Shown one piece after another: positions 48,557 through 57,156 of a stretch of DNA of 64,000 nucleotides. The notes below the pieces were generated by a model that ran no database searches, was not told the DNA's origin, and saw only the letters and a list, made by a program, of their open reading frames with translations. A program made the position numbers and the translations under genes. The stretch spans positions 1 through 64,000 of the forward strand of contig NZ_JABFDI010000019.1 in assembly GCF_013403915.1 (NCBI RefSeq). Reading direction: 5' to 3'. The first letter of the stretch is position 1, and each line of letters opens with the position of its first letter. The DNA comes from Winogradskyella pacifica. GTDB taxonomy: Bacteria; Bacteroidota; Bacteroidia; Flavobacteriales; Flavobacteriaceae.

Positions 48557-48558
48557 TT

Positions 48559-49146
48559 ATGATAGTAGGATTAACAGGCGGAATTGGGAGTGGTAAATCC
48601 ACTATTTTAGAATGTTTTAAATCATTCGGGATTCCTGTATACATTGCTGATGACGAAGCAAAAAAGTTAATGAACCGTTCAAAGGTTATTAAGCGAAAAT
48701 TAATAAGCTTGTTTGGAGAAAAGGCTTACGTTGATGACCAATTGAATAGACCGTATTTAGCTTCAAAAATATTTAATGATAAGACGTTGCTTTCTAAAAT
48801 GAATGCTATTGTGCATCCAAAAGTAGCATCGCATTTTAACCACTGGCTTAATAATCAAGATTCAGAATACGTTATAAAGGAAGTCGCCATTATTTTCGAA
48901 AACAACCTACAAGACCAATACGATTATATTATAACCGTTGTTGCAGATGAAGATCTACGAAAGCAACGCGTTATGAAACGTGATAACGTATCAAGGGAAA
49001 AAGTTGAGGCTATTATGAAAAATCAATGGTCTGATGCAGATAAAATAGAAAAATCTGACTTTGTTATTGTTAATGATGATCTACAAAAAGCTAAGAAGCA
49101 AGCTCTAGATATTCATAATATGCTACTTAAAATATTAAAACACTAA
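48559..49146 (+). CDS. coaE: Dephospho-CoA kinase
   Basis: It phosphorylates the ribose 3'-OH of dephospho-CoA, the last step of CoA synthesis. The 195-residue protein has the P-loop GLTGGIGSGKST (about 4-15), the FGIPVYIADDEAKKLM substrate motif (about 24-39) and the lid arginines in RKQRVMKRD (about 134-142). It complements coaBC at 36169. Confidence 0.95.
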   Translation: MIVGLTGGIGSGKSTILECFKSFGIPVYIADDEAKKLMNRSKVIKRKLISLFGEKAYVDDQLNRPYLASKIFNDKTLLSKMNAIVHPKVASHFNHWLNNQDSEYVIKEVAIIFENNLQDQYDYIITVVADEDLRKQRVMKRDNVSREKVEAIMKNQWSDADKIEKSDFVIVNDDLQKAKKQALDIHNMLLKILKH

Positions 49147-49162
49147 ATATTTACTTTCATTT

Positions 49163-49216
49163 GTTAACGTTAGGTTAAACCTAATTTATACTAAATGTTA
49201 AAATGTTAAATTTGAC
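49163..49216 (+). promoter_or_regulatory. GTTAA box array and promoter of the two-component operon
   Basis: GTTAA(A/C) occurs at 49163, 49174, 49197 and 49205, with a related GTTAGG at 49169. Intervals of 11 and 23 bases put the first three on one face of the helix. The last box is fused to the -7 box TAAATTTG (49207-49214) in the 12-mer GTTAAATTTGAC, identical to that at the htrA promoter. The ATG follows 4 bases after the -7 box, so the mRNA may be leaderless, or the promoter lies elsewhere. Confidence 0.45.
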
Positions 49217-49218
49217 TG

Positions 49219-50787
49219 ATGAGCAAAAAGCTATTTGTGTTATTGATAGTCTTAATGAGTTTATCTCTCATTGGGATTATTTTTGTACAATCATTTTTTA
49301 TAAATAACAGTATAATAAATGAAGACAAAAACTTTACGTTTAGTGTAAAGCGTTCGCTAAGTTATGTTTCTAAAGCAATTGAAGAATATGAATTTAGAAA
49401 TTATTTCGATAAAATAGGACCGTATCTAAACAAAGAGAATAAGATGGATTCTTCCATCATTAAACAATTGTTAATATCGGAAGAGGATGATATTAATGAT
49501 AAAACCATTGTACATCGTAATACCGTTTTAGAAGAACGATTTAAGGTGCCTTCATTGTTTAATGAGATAGATGCAGATAGTTTTAGTATCAGCAAGTTAT
49601 ATAGTGAGCGTATTACAGAGACTTACAATATTACAACTATAGATGGTGTAAGGCGAATAGACCCAGAAACTAGAATAAGAGAATATTCTTCTTTAAATGC
49701 TTTTGATAAACAGTTTTATGAAGATTCTTTTAAAGATTTGTTAAAAGATAAATTGGTTTATAACCGTGTTACGGCAAAACAGGTTGAAACTTTTTTAAGA
49801 CGTGAATTAGAAGATGAAGGTGTAAGTTTAGATTTTGAATTTGCCATTTATGACAATGATTTAGCAACCAAAGTGCAATCTCAAAATTTTGAAATGTCAC
49901 CAGATGCTCATGGCGTAAAGATATTTTTAGATAATAATAATGAAAGTAGTTATAATCTTTGGATTGATTTTCCTGAAAGAAAGAAGTATTTAATATCATC
50001 TATATTTTGGATGATTGTACTTTCAATAATATTTACAGGTATTATAATTATTGCTTATACGAGTGCCATTTATCAGTTAATAAGACAACGTCAAATATCA
50101 CAGATTAAGACGGATTTTATTAATAATATGACACACGAGTTTAAAACACCAATTGCCACAATTAACTTGGCGTTAGACTCCATAAAAAATCCTAAAATAA
50201 TCAATGACCAAGAAAAGGTGTTGCGATATTTAGGAATGATAAAAGAAGAGAATAAGCGTATGCATGCGCAAGTAGAAAATGTATTGCGTATTTCTAAGTT
50301 AGATAAAAATGAATTAAATATAAGTAAGGAACGTCTAGATTTACACGACCTAGTAGAAGATGCTATTACACACGTAGAATTAATAGTAGAAGATAGAAAA
50401 GGTTATGTAAAAACACATTTAAAAGCAGACCATACATCAGTTTTGGCAAACGATACGCATTTTACAAATGTTATTGTTAATGTATTGGATAATGCTATTA
50501 AATATTCGGATAATGCACCAAAAATAGATGTATATACCGAAAACGTTGGAAATAATATTATTGTAAAAATATCAGACCAAGGTAATGGAATGTCTAAAGC
50601 CGTTGCGAAACGTGTGTTTGAGAAGTTTTATAGAGAACATACAGGAAATGTGCATAATGTAAAAGGGCACGGCTTAGGTTTGGCATATGTTAAGAAAATA
50701 GTAGAAGACCATCAAGGTCATATATCAGTAGAAAGTGAAAAAGGAAAAGGCAGCACTTTTATAATAAAGATGCCGTTAATATCATAA
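49219..50787 (+). CDS. Membrane sensor histidine kinase
   Basis: A sensor of 522 residues: a first membrane helix (about 5-27), a large periplasmic domain (about 28-257), a second helix (about 258-282), the dimerisation domain with the phospho-accepting His306 in MTHEFKTPIA, and an HATPase domain with N-box VLDNAIKY, G1 DQGNGMSK and G2 HGLGLAYVKKI. It is an HPK1-type kinase paired with the next gene, 9 bases downstream. Layout resembles RprX of Bacteroides; that name is only a suggestion. The stimulus is unknown; see the GTTAA box findings. Confidence 0.93.
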   Translation: MSKKLFVLLIVLMSLSLIGIIFVQSFFINNSIINEDKNFTFSVKRSLSYVSKAIEEYEFRNYFDKIGPYLNKENKMDSSIIKQLLISEEDDINDKTIVHRNTVLEERFKVPSLFNEIDADSFSISKLYSERITETYNITTIDGVRRIDPETRIREYSSLNAFDKQFYEDSFKDLLKDKLVYNRVTAKQVETFLRRELEDEGVSLDFEFAIYDNDLATKVQSQNFEMSPDAHGVKIFLDNNNESSYNLWIDFPERKKYLISSIFWMIVLSIIFTGIIIIAYTSAIYQLIRQRQISQIKTDFINNMTHEFKTPIATINLALDSIKNPKIINDQEKVLRYLGMIKEENKRMHAQVENVLRISKLDKNELNISKERLDLHDLVEDAITHVELIVEDRKGYVKTHLKADHTSVLANDTHFTNVIVNVLDNAIKYSDNAPKIDVYTENVGNNIIVKISDQGNGMSKAVAKRVFEKFYREHTGNVHNVKGHGLGLAYVKKIVEDHQGHISVESEKGKGSTFIIKMPLIS

Positions 50788-50796
50788 AAACGAATT

Positions 50797-51504
50797 ATGG
50801 AAGAGCAAAACAAAAAAATTCTTTTGGTAGAAGACGATCCAAATTTTGGAACTGTTTTAAAAGATTATTTAATGATGAACGATTACGACGTAGTACATGC
50901 TAAAAATGGCATGGAAGGTTTTGAAAAGTTCAAAAAGGACGATTATGATCTTTGTATTTTAGACGTTATGATGCCTTATAAAGATGGTTTTACATTAGCC
51001 AAAGAAATTAGAGAAAAAAATGAAGATGTACCTATCGTATTCTTAACGGCTAAAGCCATGAAAGAAGATGTACTTAAAGGTTATAAAGTAGGAGCAGACG
51101 ATTATCTAAATAAACCTTTTGATAGTGAGGTTTTATTAATGAAGATTAAAGCTATAATGCAACGTAAAGCTAAAGATACTGTTGCAGATAGCAAACAATT
51201 TGAATTTAAAATTGGTCGTTTTGATTTAAACTCTAAACTACGTTTTCTTAAGTTTGATGGCGGAGATCCTTCTAAATTATCACCAAAAGAAAACGAATTA
51301 TTACGCTTATTAGCATTACACGAAAATGATTTAATGCCGAGAGAATTAGCATTAACAAAGATTTGGAGAGATGATAATTACTTTACGTCTCGAAGTATGG
51401 ATGTGTATATTGCTAAATTACGTAAATACTTAAAGCCAGATCCGAATGTTGAGATTTTAAACATTCACGGAGAAGGCTTCAGATTAGTTATTAATAACAA
51501 ATAA
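50797..51504 (+). CDS. OmpR/PhoB-family response regulator
   Basis: A DNA-binding regulator of 235 residues: receiver domain with the acidic pair (VEDD), phospho-acceptor Asp56 (LDVMMP), Thr84 and Lys106 (NKPF), then a winged-helix domain (about 137-232; LSPKENELLRLLALHEND, SRSMDVYIAKLRKYL, IHGEGFRLV). Such regulators bind direct repeats about 11 bases apart. It is the cognate partner of the kinase before it and resembles RprY-type regulators. A hairpin ends the operon. Confidence 0.95.
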   Translation: MEEQNKKILLVEDDPNFGTVLKDYLMMNDYDVVHAKNGMEGFEKFKKDDYDLCILDVMMPYKDGFTLAKEIREKNEDVPIVFLTAKAMKEDVLKGYKVGADDYLNKPFDSEVLLMKIKAIMQRKAKDTVADSKQFEFKIGRFDLNSKLRFLKFDGGDPSKLSPKENELLRLLALHENDLMPRELALTKIWRDDNYFTSRSMDVYIAKLRKYLKPDPNVEILNIHGEGFRLVINNK

Positions 51505-51525
51505 GTCTTTACTTTATATATATAG

Positions 51526-51552
51526 AATCCAGTTCATTGAGCTGGATTTTTT
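51526..51552 (+). terminator. Terminator of the two-component operon
   Basis: AATCCAGTTC pairs with GAGCTGGATT (one G-T pair) around ATT, followed by TTTT. It lies 22 bases after the response-regulator stop. Confidence 0.8.
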
Positions 51553-51571
51553 GTTTCTAAACGGCCGTGTA

Positions 51572-52489
51572 TTACTTAATTTGAGTGTCTATATGGTTTA
51601 GGATGGCGTCAATGTTAGTCTCATAATCGAACCAAGTAATTGCGTCGTCTTTTCTAAACCAAGTAAGTTGTCTTTTTGCAAAGCGTCTTGTGTTTTTTTT
51701 AATTTCAGAGATAGCAAACTCTAAAGTAGATTCACCTTCAAAATAAGCAAACAACTCTTTGTAACCAACCGTGTTTAATGCATTAAGATCTTTATACGGC
51801 AAAAGTGCTTTAGCTTCTTCTAGTAGGCCGTTAGCGATCATTATATCTACACGTTGATTAATTCTATCGTAAATCATAGAGCGATCTGCACTTAAGCCAA
51901 TACTAATGGTTTTAAATTCTCTATTCTTTTCGGAATTAGTAAGAAAAGAAGAATACGGTTTAGCTGTACCAATACAAATTTCTAAGGCCCTAATAACGCG
52001 TTGAGGATTATCTATGGCAATTGTATTGTAAGCTTCAAAATCTAAAGTCTTAAGCTGTTCTTGCAATGGAATTAAGCCGCTATTTTCTAGTTGAAGGTTA
52101 AGATTTTCTCTAATATTGGCATCCACTTCTGGAAAATAATCTAAACCTTTGGTTACAGCTTTTACATATAATCCAGAGCCACCAACCATAACTACAATAG
52201 GATTTTTTTGATGTAAATCGTTGATTTTAGAAATCGCTTCCCGTTCAAAATCACCAACACTAAAATACTCTTTAATCGATTTATGTTGAATAAAGTGATG
52301 TGGAGCGGCACTTAATTCTTCTTTGGAAGGCACCGCAGTTCCTATAGCCATTTCTTTAAAGAATTGACGAGAATCTGCCGATATAATTTCAGAATTAAAA
52401 TGTTGAGCAAGTTTTATACTTAACGCCGTTTTACCAATAGCAGTCGGGCCAACAATGGCAATTACAAAGTTTTGGGGTGTTTTAGACAT
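51572..52489 (-). CDS. miaA: tRNA dimethylallyltransferase
   Basis: MiaA adds a dimethylallyl group to A37 of tRNAs reading UNN codons. The 305-residue protein has the P-loop GPTAIGKTALS (about 14-24), the DSRQFF substrate motif (about 39-44), and the central FYLVGGSGLYV-like VMVGGSGLYVKAVTKGLD and later RRFAKRQLTWFRKDD (about 270-284). It converges on the two-component operon and lies 15 bases after the potassium-channel gene end. Confidence 0.96.
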   Translation of the reverse strand: MSKTPQNFVIAIVGPTAIGKTALSIKLAQHFNSEIISADSRQFFKEMAIGTAVPSKEELSAAPHHFIQHKSIKEYFSVGDFEREAISKINDLHQKNPIVVMVGGSGLYVKAVTKGLDYFPEVDANIRENLNLQLENSGLIPLQEQLKTLDFEAYNTIAIDNPQRVIRALEICIGTAKPYSSFLTNSEKNREFKTISIGLSADRSMIYDRINQRVDIMIANGLLEEAKALLPYKDLNALNTVGYKELFAYFEGESTLEFAISEIKKNTRRFAKRQLTWFRKDDAITWFDYETNIDAILNHIDTQIK

Positions 52490-52504
52490 TATAATATCTA
52501 CAAA

Positions 52505-53401
52505 TTAATGGTGAAGTGGGTGTCCGCAATTATAACAAAAATCAGCATTATCTCTATGGTTTGAAACGTTGCAATAATCACAGTGTTGCGAGTTAAGATG
52601 AACTTTTATATTATCATTATCCAATTTCACTGCTGCATTTTTATTTTGCTCTAAAGCTTCATTTTCTTTGTCTGCTTTTTGGCTAGTTCTAACGTATTCG
52701 GCAGAGACAATTCCGGTAGGTACAGCGATAATACCGTAACCTAATATCATGATAAACGTTGTGATGAGTTGGCCTAGTGCGGTTTGTGGTGCGATATCAC
52801 CAAAACCAACAGTGGTAAGGGTAACCACACACCAATACACACTTTTAGGAATATTATCAAAACCGTTAGCTTCTCCTTCAACTAAATACATAATGGTACC
52901 AAAAATCACAGAAGAAATCATGACAGCAAATAAAAATACCATAATTTTTACACGACTTGCAACAATGGAATCTTTGAGTTGGTTTGAGGCGCCTAAGTAT
53001 CTCGCTAATTTTAAAATTCTGAAAACTCTAAGTAATCGCAAAGCTCTTAGTGTTACTAGAGCTTGAGATCCTACAAAGAAGAATGATAAATACATTGGTA
53101 TAGTCGATAAAAAATCGATAATACCGAATGGACTAAAGATGTATTTAAATGGTTTTTTTACAGAAACAATCCTTAAAATATATTCAATAGAAAATAATAT
53201 GGTTACAATCCACTCTCCGATATACAGGAGTCTATGGTATTCTCTGTCGATACTTACCACACTCTCTAACATTACTAAAACGATACTGAGTATTATAAAT
53301 ACTAACAATAAAATATCAAAAAGCTTCCCAGAAGGAGTATCCGCTTCATAGATAACTTCGTGAAGTATCGATTTCCAAGTATGTTTCTTATTCGATTCCA
53401 T
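52505..53401 (-). CDS. Voltage-gated-type potassium channel with C-terminal zinc ribbon
   Basis: A six-helix ion channel of 298 residues. Helices S1-S4 span about 28-137; S4 carries regularly spaced arginines (ALRLLRVFRILKLARYLG). The pore has the selectivity filter TTVGFGD (196-202) and S6 follows (about 210-232). Past the pore is a charged linker, then a four-cysteine zinc ribbon: Cys274, Cys277, Cys289 and Cys292 with histidine-rich flanks. The channel should conduct K+ across the inner membrane. The ribbon is an unusual addition. Confidence 0.92.
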   Translation of the reverse strand: MESNKKHTWKSILHEVIYEADTPSGKLFDILLLVFIILSIVLVMLESVVSIDREYHRLLYIGEWIVTILFSIEYILRIVSVKKPFKYIFSPFGIIDFLSTIPMYLSFFFVGSQALVTLRALRLLRVFRILKLARYLGASNQLKDSIVASRVKIMVFLFAVMISSVIFGTIMYLVEGEANGFDNIPKSVYWCVVTLTTVGFGDIAPQTALGQLITTFIMILGYGIIAVPTGIVSAEYVRTSQKADKENEALEQNKNAAVKLDNDNIKVHLNSQHCDYCNVSNHRDNADFCYNCGHPLHH

Positions 53402-53542
53402 ATTCTAAATGTACGAAAAGTTAAATTATTGTTTTTCTAGAGCAATTTTAATGTTATACAGTTTTTCTTGCATTATTATCTTGTGAAAAACCTAAAAAAG
53501 TAACAAATAATGTTACCACCGTAAACCTATAAATCATGTCTG

Positions 53543-54907
53543 TTATTTTAAATCAATAATTTTGAGTCTTTTGTTTCGCCTCATATAACTTTGAATAATA
53601 TGCTGCGTATCTCTATTGTTTTCCATTGGAGTAATAAGAGATGCTAAGATAGCTCTATTGTTAATTTGATGGTTTAAGTCGAAAAAGCCCATGCCTTTAA
53701 AGATACCATTTTCTATTAAGAACACACTTTTTTCTTCAATACTCCGACCTTTATCAATGATAAGCATGTCTTTATTTGCGTAACTAAATTTCTCTATAAG
53801 TGTATTTACGCGTTCATTATAGGATTCTATAGGCTCTTCATTAATGCAAGCTCCAAGACATTCTTTTACTTCATATTTAAAACAGCTTGTTTTTGTGTCA
53901 TATAAATCAGTGAGTTTTTGACACAAATTAAAATCTTCTGCGGCTTTAAACATAAAATGTTTCGCACTAGCTCTATTGCTAAATGTTGTAATAGGATTTT
54001 CTTCTCTATTGGATTTATCGATAAAAAGGTTGACATAACCATTCTTGTCGGTAGAACTATATAAGGCGTGTGTAAAAACTGTTCGTCTTAAGGCTCTATT
54101 AAAAATAGGTTTGTTTGCTTTTATTTCGGCACTTTCCTTTAGTAATGCTGCTAATTCACTTCCTGTTTTTTCATAAGTTACAGTACTAACTAATTTTTGA
54201 ATTTTTTTAGACTTAGAATTTGTTCCTGTAAAATGCTGTATAATGCGTTTTCTAATGTTATTGCTCTTACCAATGTAAATGATTTCACCGTTTGCATTGT
54301 GAATGTAGTACACACCCGTATCCGAAGGTAGTTCTTCTATAATATCCTTAAGATTGGTAGCGATGTTAGATTTCTTTTCAATCTTAATAGCATCCTTTAC
54401 AATGACCTTATCTAGGTCTTTGTTCAGTAACATCTTAAATAACTTTACAGTAGCCATAGCATCACCATTAGCTCTATGTCTATCGCTCATTGGGATTCCT
54501 AAAGCACGCGTTAGTTTACCTAAGCTATATGATGCCATATCTGGTATGAGCTGCTGAGAAAGTTCCACAGTACAAAGTGTTTTTCTTTTAAATGGAAAGC
54601 CTAAACGTTTAAATTCAGTTTTAAGGATTCTATAATCAAATGATGAGTTATGGGCGACTAGGATGCAATCTTCCGTAATCTCAACAATGCGTTTTGCAAC
54701 CTCATAAAATTTAGGTGCATTTTTAAGCATGTTAGAATTAATGCCTGTAAGATTAACTACAAAAGGTTGAATTTCTCGTTCTGGGTTAACTAATGAAATG
54801 AATTGATCTGTTACTTTATGGCCATCAAATTGGTAGATTGCAATTTCTGTAATTCCTTCCTCGTTGAACTTTCCACCAGTGGTTTCTATGTCTAGTATTG
54901 CGTAAAT
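53543..54907 (-). CDS. DnaQ-like exonuclease / GIY-YIG nuclease fusion, ATT start
   Basis: A 454-residue fusion of a DEDDh 3'-5' exonuclease (about 1-165) and a UvrC-like GIY-YIG domain (about 190-280), followed by a UvrC-like tail. The exonuclease acids are Asp6 and Glu8 (DIET), Asp91 (SFDYRIL), His144 and Asp149 (HRANGD). Motif I lies upstream of the first ATG at 54730, in 59 unbroken in-frame codons. The only usable start before it is ATT at 54907-54905; a TAA lies four codons further up and no ATG, GTG or TTG is between. GIY-YIG motif: GVYYIHNANGEIIYIGKS (about 199-216). Likely role in DNA repair. Confidence 0.82.
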   Translation of the reverse strand: MYAILDIETTGGKFNEEGITEIAIYQFDGHKVTDQFISLVNPEREIQPFVVNLTGINSNMLKNAPKFYEVAKRIVEITEDCILVAHNSSFDYRILKTEFKRLGFPFKRKTLCTVELSQQLIPDMASYSLGKLTRALGIPMSDRHRANGDAMATVKLFKMLLNKDLDKVIVKDAIKIEKKSNIATNLKDIIEELPSDTGVYYIHNANGEIIYIGKSNNIRKRIIQHFTGTNSKSKKIQKLVSTVTYEKTGSELAALLKESAEIKANKPIFNRALRRTVFTHALYSSTDKNGYVNLFIDKSNREENPITTFSNRASAKHFMFKAAEDFNLCQKLTDLYDTKTSCFKYEVKECLGACINEEPIESYNERVNTLIEKFSYANKDMLIIDKGRSIEEKSVFLIENGIFKGMGFFDLNHQINNRAILASLITPMENNRDTQHIIQSYMRRNKRLKIIDLK

Positions 54908-54927
54908 GTTGTATCGTTTTTAATGTT

Positions 54928-54985
54928 TAGTTTTCGACTGAAAACTGATATTTAAAGCGCTCGGGTGCTAATGCGACTGAGAACT
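54928..54985. repeat. REP-like inverted repeat upstream of the nuclease gene
   Basis: AGTTTTCGACTG at the left and CGACTGAGAACT at the right form a diverged inverted repeat, with a smaller hairpin AGTTTTC-GACT-GAAAACT at the left end. It resembles the short palindromic intergenic elements seen in many flavobacteria. It fills most of the space between the yggS stop and the nuclease start. Confidence 0.4.
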
Positions 54986-54987
54986 AA

Positions 54988-55647
54988 TTAATTATAGTTT
55001 CTTGTTCCAAAGATACTACTTCCAACGCGAACCATGGTACTTCCGCAGTCAATTGCTAATCGGTAATCTCCACTCATTCCCATGCTAATGATGTTGAGTT
55101 CAGAATTTATAGCTTTAAGTTCTGTGAATGTGTGTTTTAGGAATTTAAATTCACTATCAACTTGCGTCATATTATCAGTAAATGTGGCCATTCCCATAAC
55201 ACCAACAACGTTAATATGCTTTAATTCGGAAAATTCATCGGATTGTAATAGGGTAGAAGCGTCCGAAGCAGACATACCAAATTTACTATCTTCTTCAGCA
55301 ATTTTAATTTGAAGTAAACAGTCTATAATTCTATCGTGTTTTTTGGCTTGCTTGTTAATTTCATTTAATAATTTGAAGCTTTCTACTCCATGAATTAAAC
55401 TCACAAATTCAGCCATATATTTCACCTTATTTCGCTGAACGTGACCAATCATATGCCATTCAATATCTTTTGGCATTTCGGCATATTTATCTGCCATTTC
55501 TTGGATTTTGTTTTCTCCAAAAATGCGTTGTCCAGTATTATAGGCTTCCATTAAATCAGACACAGGTTTTGTTTTTGAAACGGCTACAAGAGTAACGTGT
55601 TCTGGTAAGTTTGATTTAATTTTTAATAGGTTTTCTTGTATAGACAT
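54988..55647 (-). CDS. yggS: YggS-family pyridoxal 5'-phosphate homeostasis protein
   Basis: A PLP-binding TIM-barrel protein of 219 residues, similar to the alanine-racemase barrel but not a racemase. The PLP lysine is in LVAVSKTKP (Lys about 26); other family pieces are FGENKIQEM, WHMIGHVQRNKVKY and the signature MGMSGDYRLAI (about 188-198). It keeps free PLP low and balances amino-acid pools. It follows a small membrane-protein gene by 6 bases. Confidence 0.95.
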   Translation of the reverse strand: MSIQENLLKIKSNLPEHVTLVAVSKTKPVSDLMEAYNTGQRIFGENKIQEMADKYAEMPKDIEWHMIGHVQRNKVKYMAEFVSLIHGVESFKLLNEINKQAKKHDRIIDCLLQIKIAEEDSKFGMSASDASTLLQSDEFSELKHINVVGVMGMATFTDNMTQVDSEFKFLKHTFTELKAINSELNIISMGMSGDYRLAIDCGSTMVRVGSSIFGTRNYN

Positions 55648-55653
55648 AATAAT

Positions 55654-55875
55654 TTAATCTCTAGTTAATGCATAGTATATAACATATAGCCAACTGAATA
55701 TTCCGTGTAAAATTGCCCATAGAATAGATTTATTTCTATCCCATGAAAGTACAACTGCAATAACAGTACCTAAGCCAACCCCACTTTTTATAACGGTATC
55801 AGATCCTTCGTTTTGAGCGAAGCAGGCGAAGCTAAAACTCATAAAAAGTAATAATAAGATATATTTTTTAGTCAT
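55654..55875 (-). CDS. Small exported membrane protein
   Basis: A 73-residue protein with a signal peptide (about 1-20, ending FAQ) and one or two hydrophobic helices (about 31-45 and 50-69, ILWAILHGIFSWLYVIYYAL). No family was recognised with confidence. It lies between DUF1015 (2 bases) and yggS (6 bases), so all are one operon. Confidence 0.65.
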   Translation of the reverse strand: MTKKYILLLLFMSFSFACFAQNEGSDTVIKSGVGLGTVIAVVLSWDRNKSILWAILHGIFSWLYVIYYALTRD

Positions 55876-55877
55876 AA

Positions 55878-57116
55878 TTAGTATTCGTAAATAGTGATAC
55901 CACTTCTCAACTTCGGCAGAATATAAGTGCTTTTTGGAGGCATTGTTAAACCTTCATCCGCAATTTGTTTCATTTGTTGCACATTAGAAGGACACATGCC
56001 AAAACCAACGACATAGTCGCCACTATCAACGCTACTTTTAATGGTAATCATTTCATGTTGACCGTTAACATACGAAATTCTATTATCATGTCGTAAATCA
56101 TCAATGCCTAAAACAGACTGAAGAATCGTTTTATACAGCAGTTGTGCATCTAACTGATCTAAGGCCGTATTGAAATCATAAGCTGTTTTTCTTAAATAAA
56201 GCGAATAAAACTCACCATCTAAATACATGCTGAAATGATGCGGTTTTGTTGGCTTGTAGGGCATTATGCCTCTATTTTCAATACGATAAGAAGCATCTAG
56301 TTGTATTAAAAATTCTTTTTTAGTTAAACCGTTTAAATCTTTTATCAGTCTATTAAATTCATGAATCACTAAATCCGATTCCGGAATTAAATACGACATA
56401 AAAAAGTTATAAGACTCGCTGCCATTATGATTAGGATTCTTTGCTTTCTCATCTTTATATAAAAGGTAAGATGAAGCCGATCTATGATGACCATCAGCAA
56501 TATAAACGGTTTTCATTTTTTTAAATTCACTTTGAATCGTAGCAATGGTTTTTTCATTATCTATTTTCCATAAATAATGGGTGTCTCTATAGGTCATGGT
56601 AAATTCAAACTCGGCATGTACCTTTTGCGCCTCCTTAATAATATCAGCTATTACGACATTATCAGGATAGGTTAATAATACAGGCTCAGCATTAAAACCG
56701 ACGGTTTGCAAATAGCTTTTAAAAGTTTCTTCACGTTTGGCAATGGTATCTTCATGCTTTTTTATGATATCGTTTTCATAATCTTCTGCACTTGCAGCAG
56801 CGATAATTCCGCTAAATTCTTCTCCATGTCGGTTCACAATTTTATAGACATAAAAAGAAGGGGTGTTATCTTGAATAAAAACTCCATCTTCTTTAAATTC
56901 TAAATATCTGTTTTTAACAAGTCTGTAGCGTTCTTCTCCAATAACTTCTTGGTCGTATTTATAACCAGGATTAACAATATGAAGAAAACTATAGGGATTA
57001 TAAGCCATTCGAGATTCACGTTCATCAATGGTGTAACTTTGATAAGGACGTGCAGCGACAAGTCCGACAATTGCTCTTGTAGGTCTTACGGCTTTGAATG
57101 GGATTATTTTTGGCAT
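55878..57116 (-). CDS. DUF1015 family protein
   Basis: This 412-residue cytoplasmic protein has the DUF1015 signature: KAVRPTRAIVGLVAARPYQS near the start, an NPYSFLHIVNPG segment (about 41-52), the central YIADGHHRSASSYLLY (about 205-220), and a C-terminal half that mentions ALDQLDAQLL. The family (SerC-linked in other bacteria) has no established activity. It starts an operon with the small membrane protein and yggS. Between its start and hbd lies the repeat-flanked four-helix gene. Confidence 0.85.
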   Translation of the reverse strand: MPKIIPFKAVRPTRAIVGLVAARPYQSYTIDERESRMAYNPYSFLHIVNPGYKYDQEVIGEERYRLVKNRYLEFKEDGVFIQDNTPSFYVYKIVNRHGEEFSGIIAAASAEDYENDIIKKHEDTIAKREETFKSYLQTVGFNAEPVLLTYPDNVVIADIIKEAQKVHAEFEFTMTYRDTHYLWKIDNEKTIATIQSEFKKMKTVYIADGHHRSASSYLLYKDEKAKNPNHNGSESYNFFMSYLIPESDLVIHEFNRLIKDLNGLTKKEFLIQLDASYRIENRGIMPYKPTKPHHFSMYLDGEFYSLYLRKTAYDFNTALDQLDAQLLYKTILQSVLGIDDLRHDNRISYVNGQHEMITIKSSVDSGDYVVGFGMCPSNVQQMKQIADEGLTMPPKSTYILPKLRSGITIYEY

Positions 57117-57125
57117 GTAAAAGTA

Positions 57126-57153
57126 TTCAGTGTTCAGTAATCAGTGCTCAGTA
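57126..57153 (+). repeat. Heptamer array, 4 imperfect copies
   Basis: Four seven-base units follow one another: TTCAGTG, TTCAGTA, ATCAGTG, CTCAGTA. All share TCAGT. It lies 3 bases after the stop codon of the four-helix gene, and is inverted with respect to the array at 57563. Confidence 0.85.
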
Positions 57154-57156
57154 GCT

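Noticed and set aside
53139-53351. 70-residue plus-strand frame inside the potassium-channel gene
   Set aside because: Antisense to conserved membrane helices, which yields hydrophobic shadow frames.
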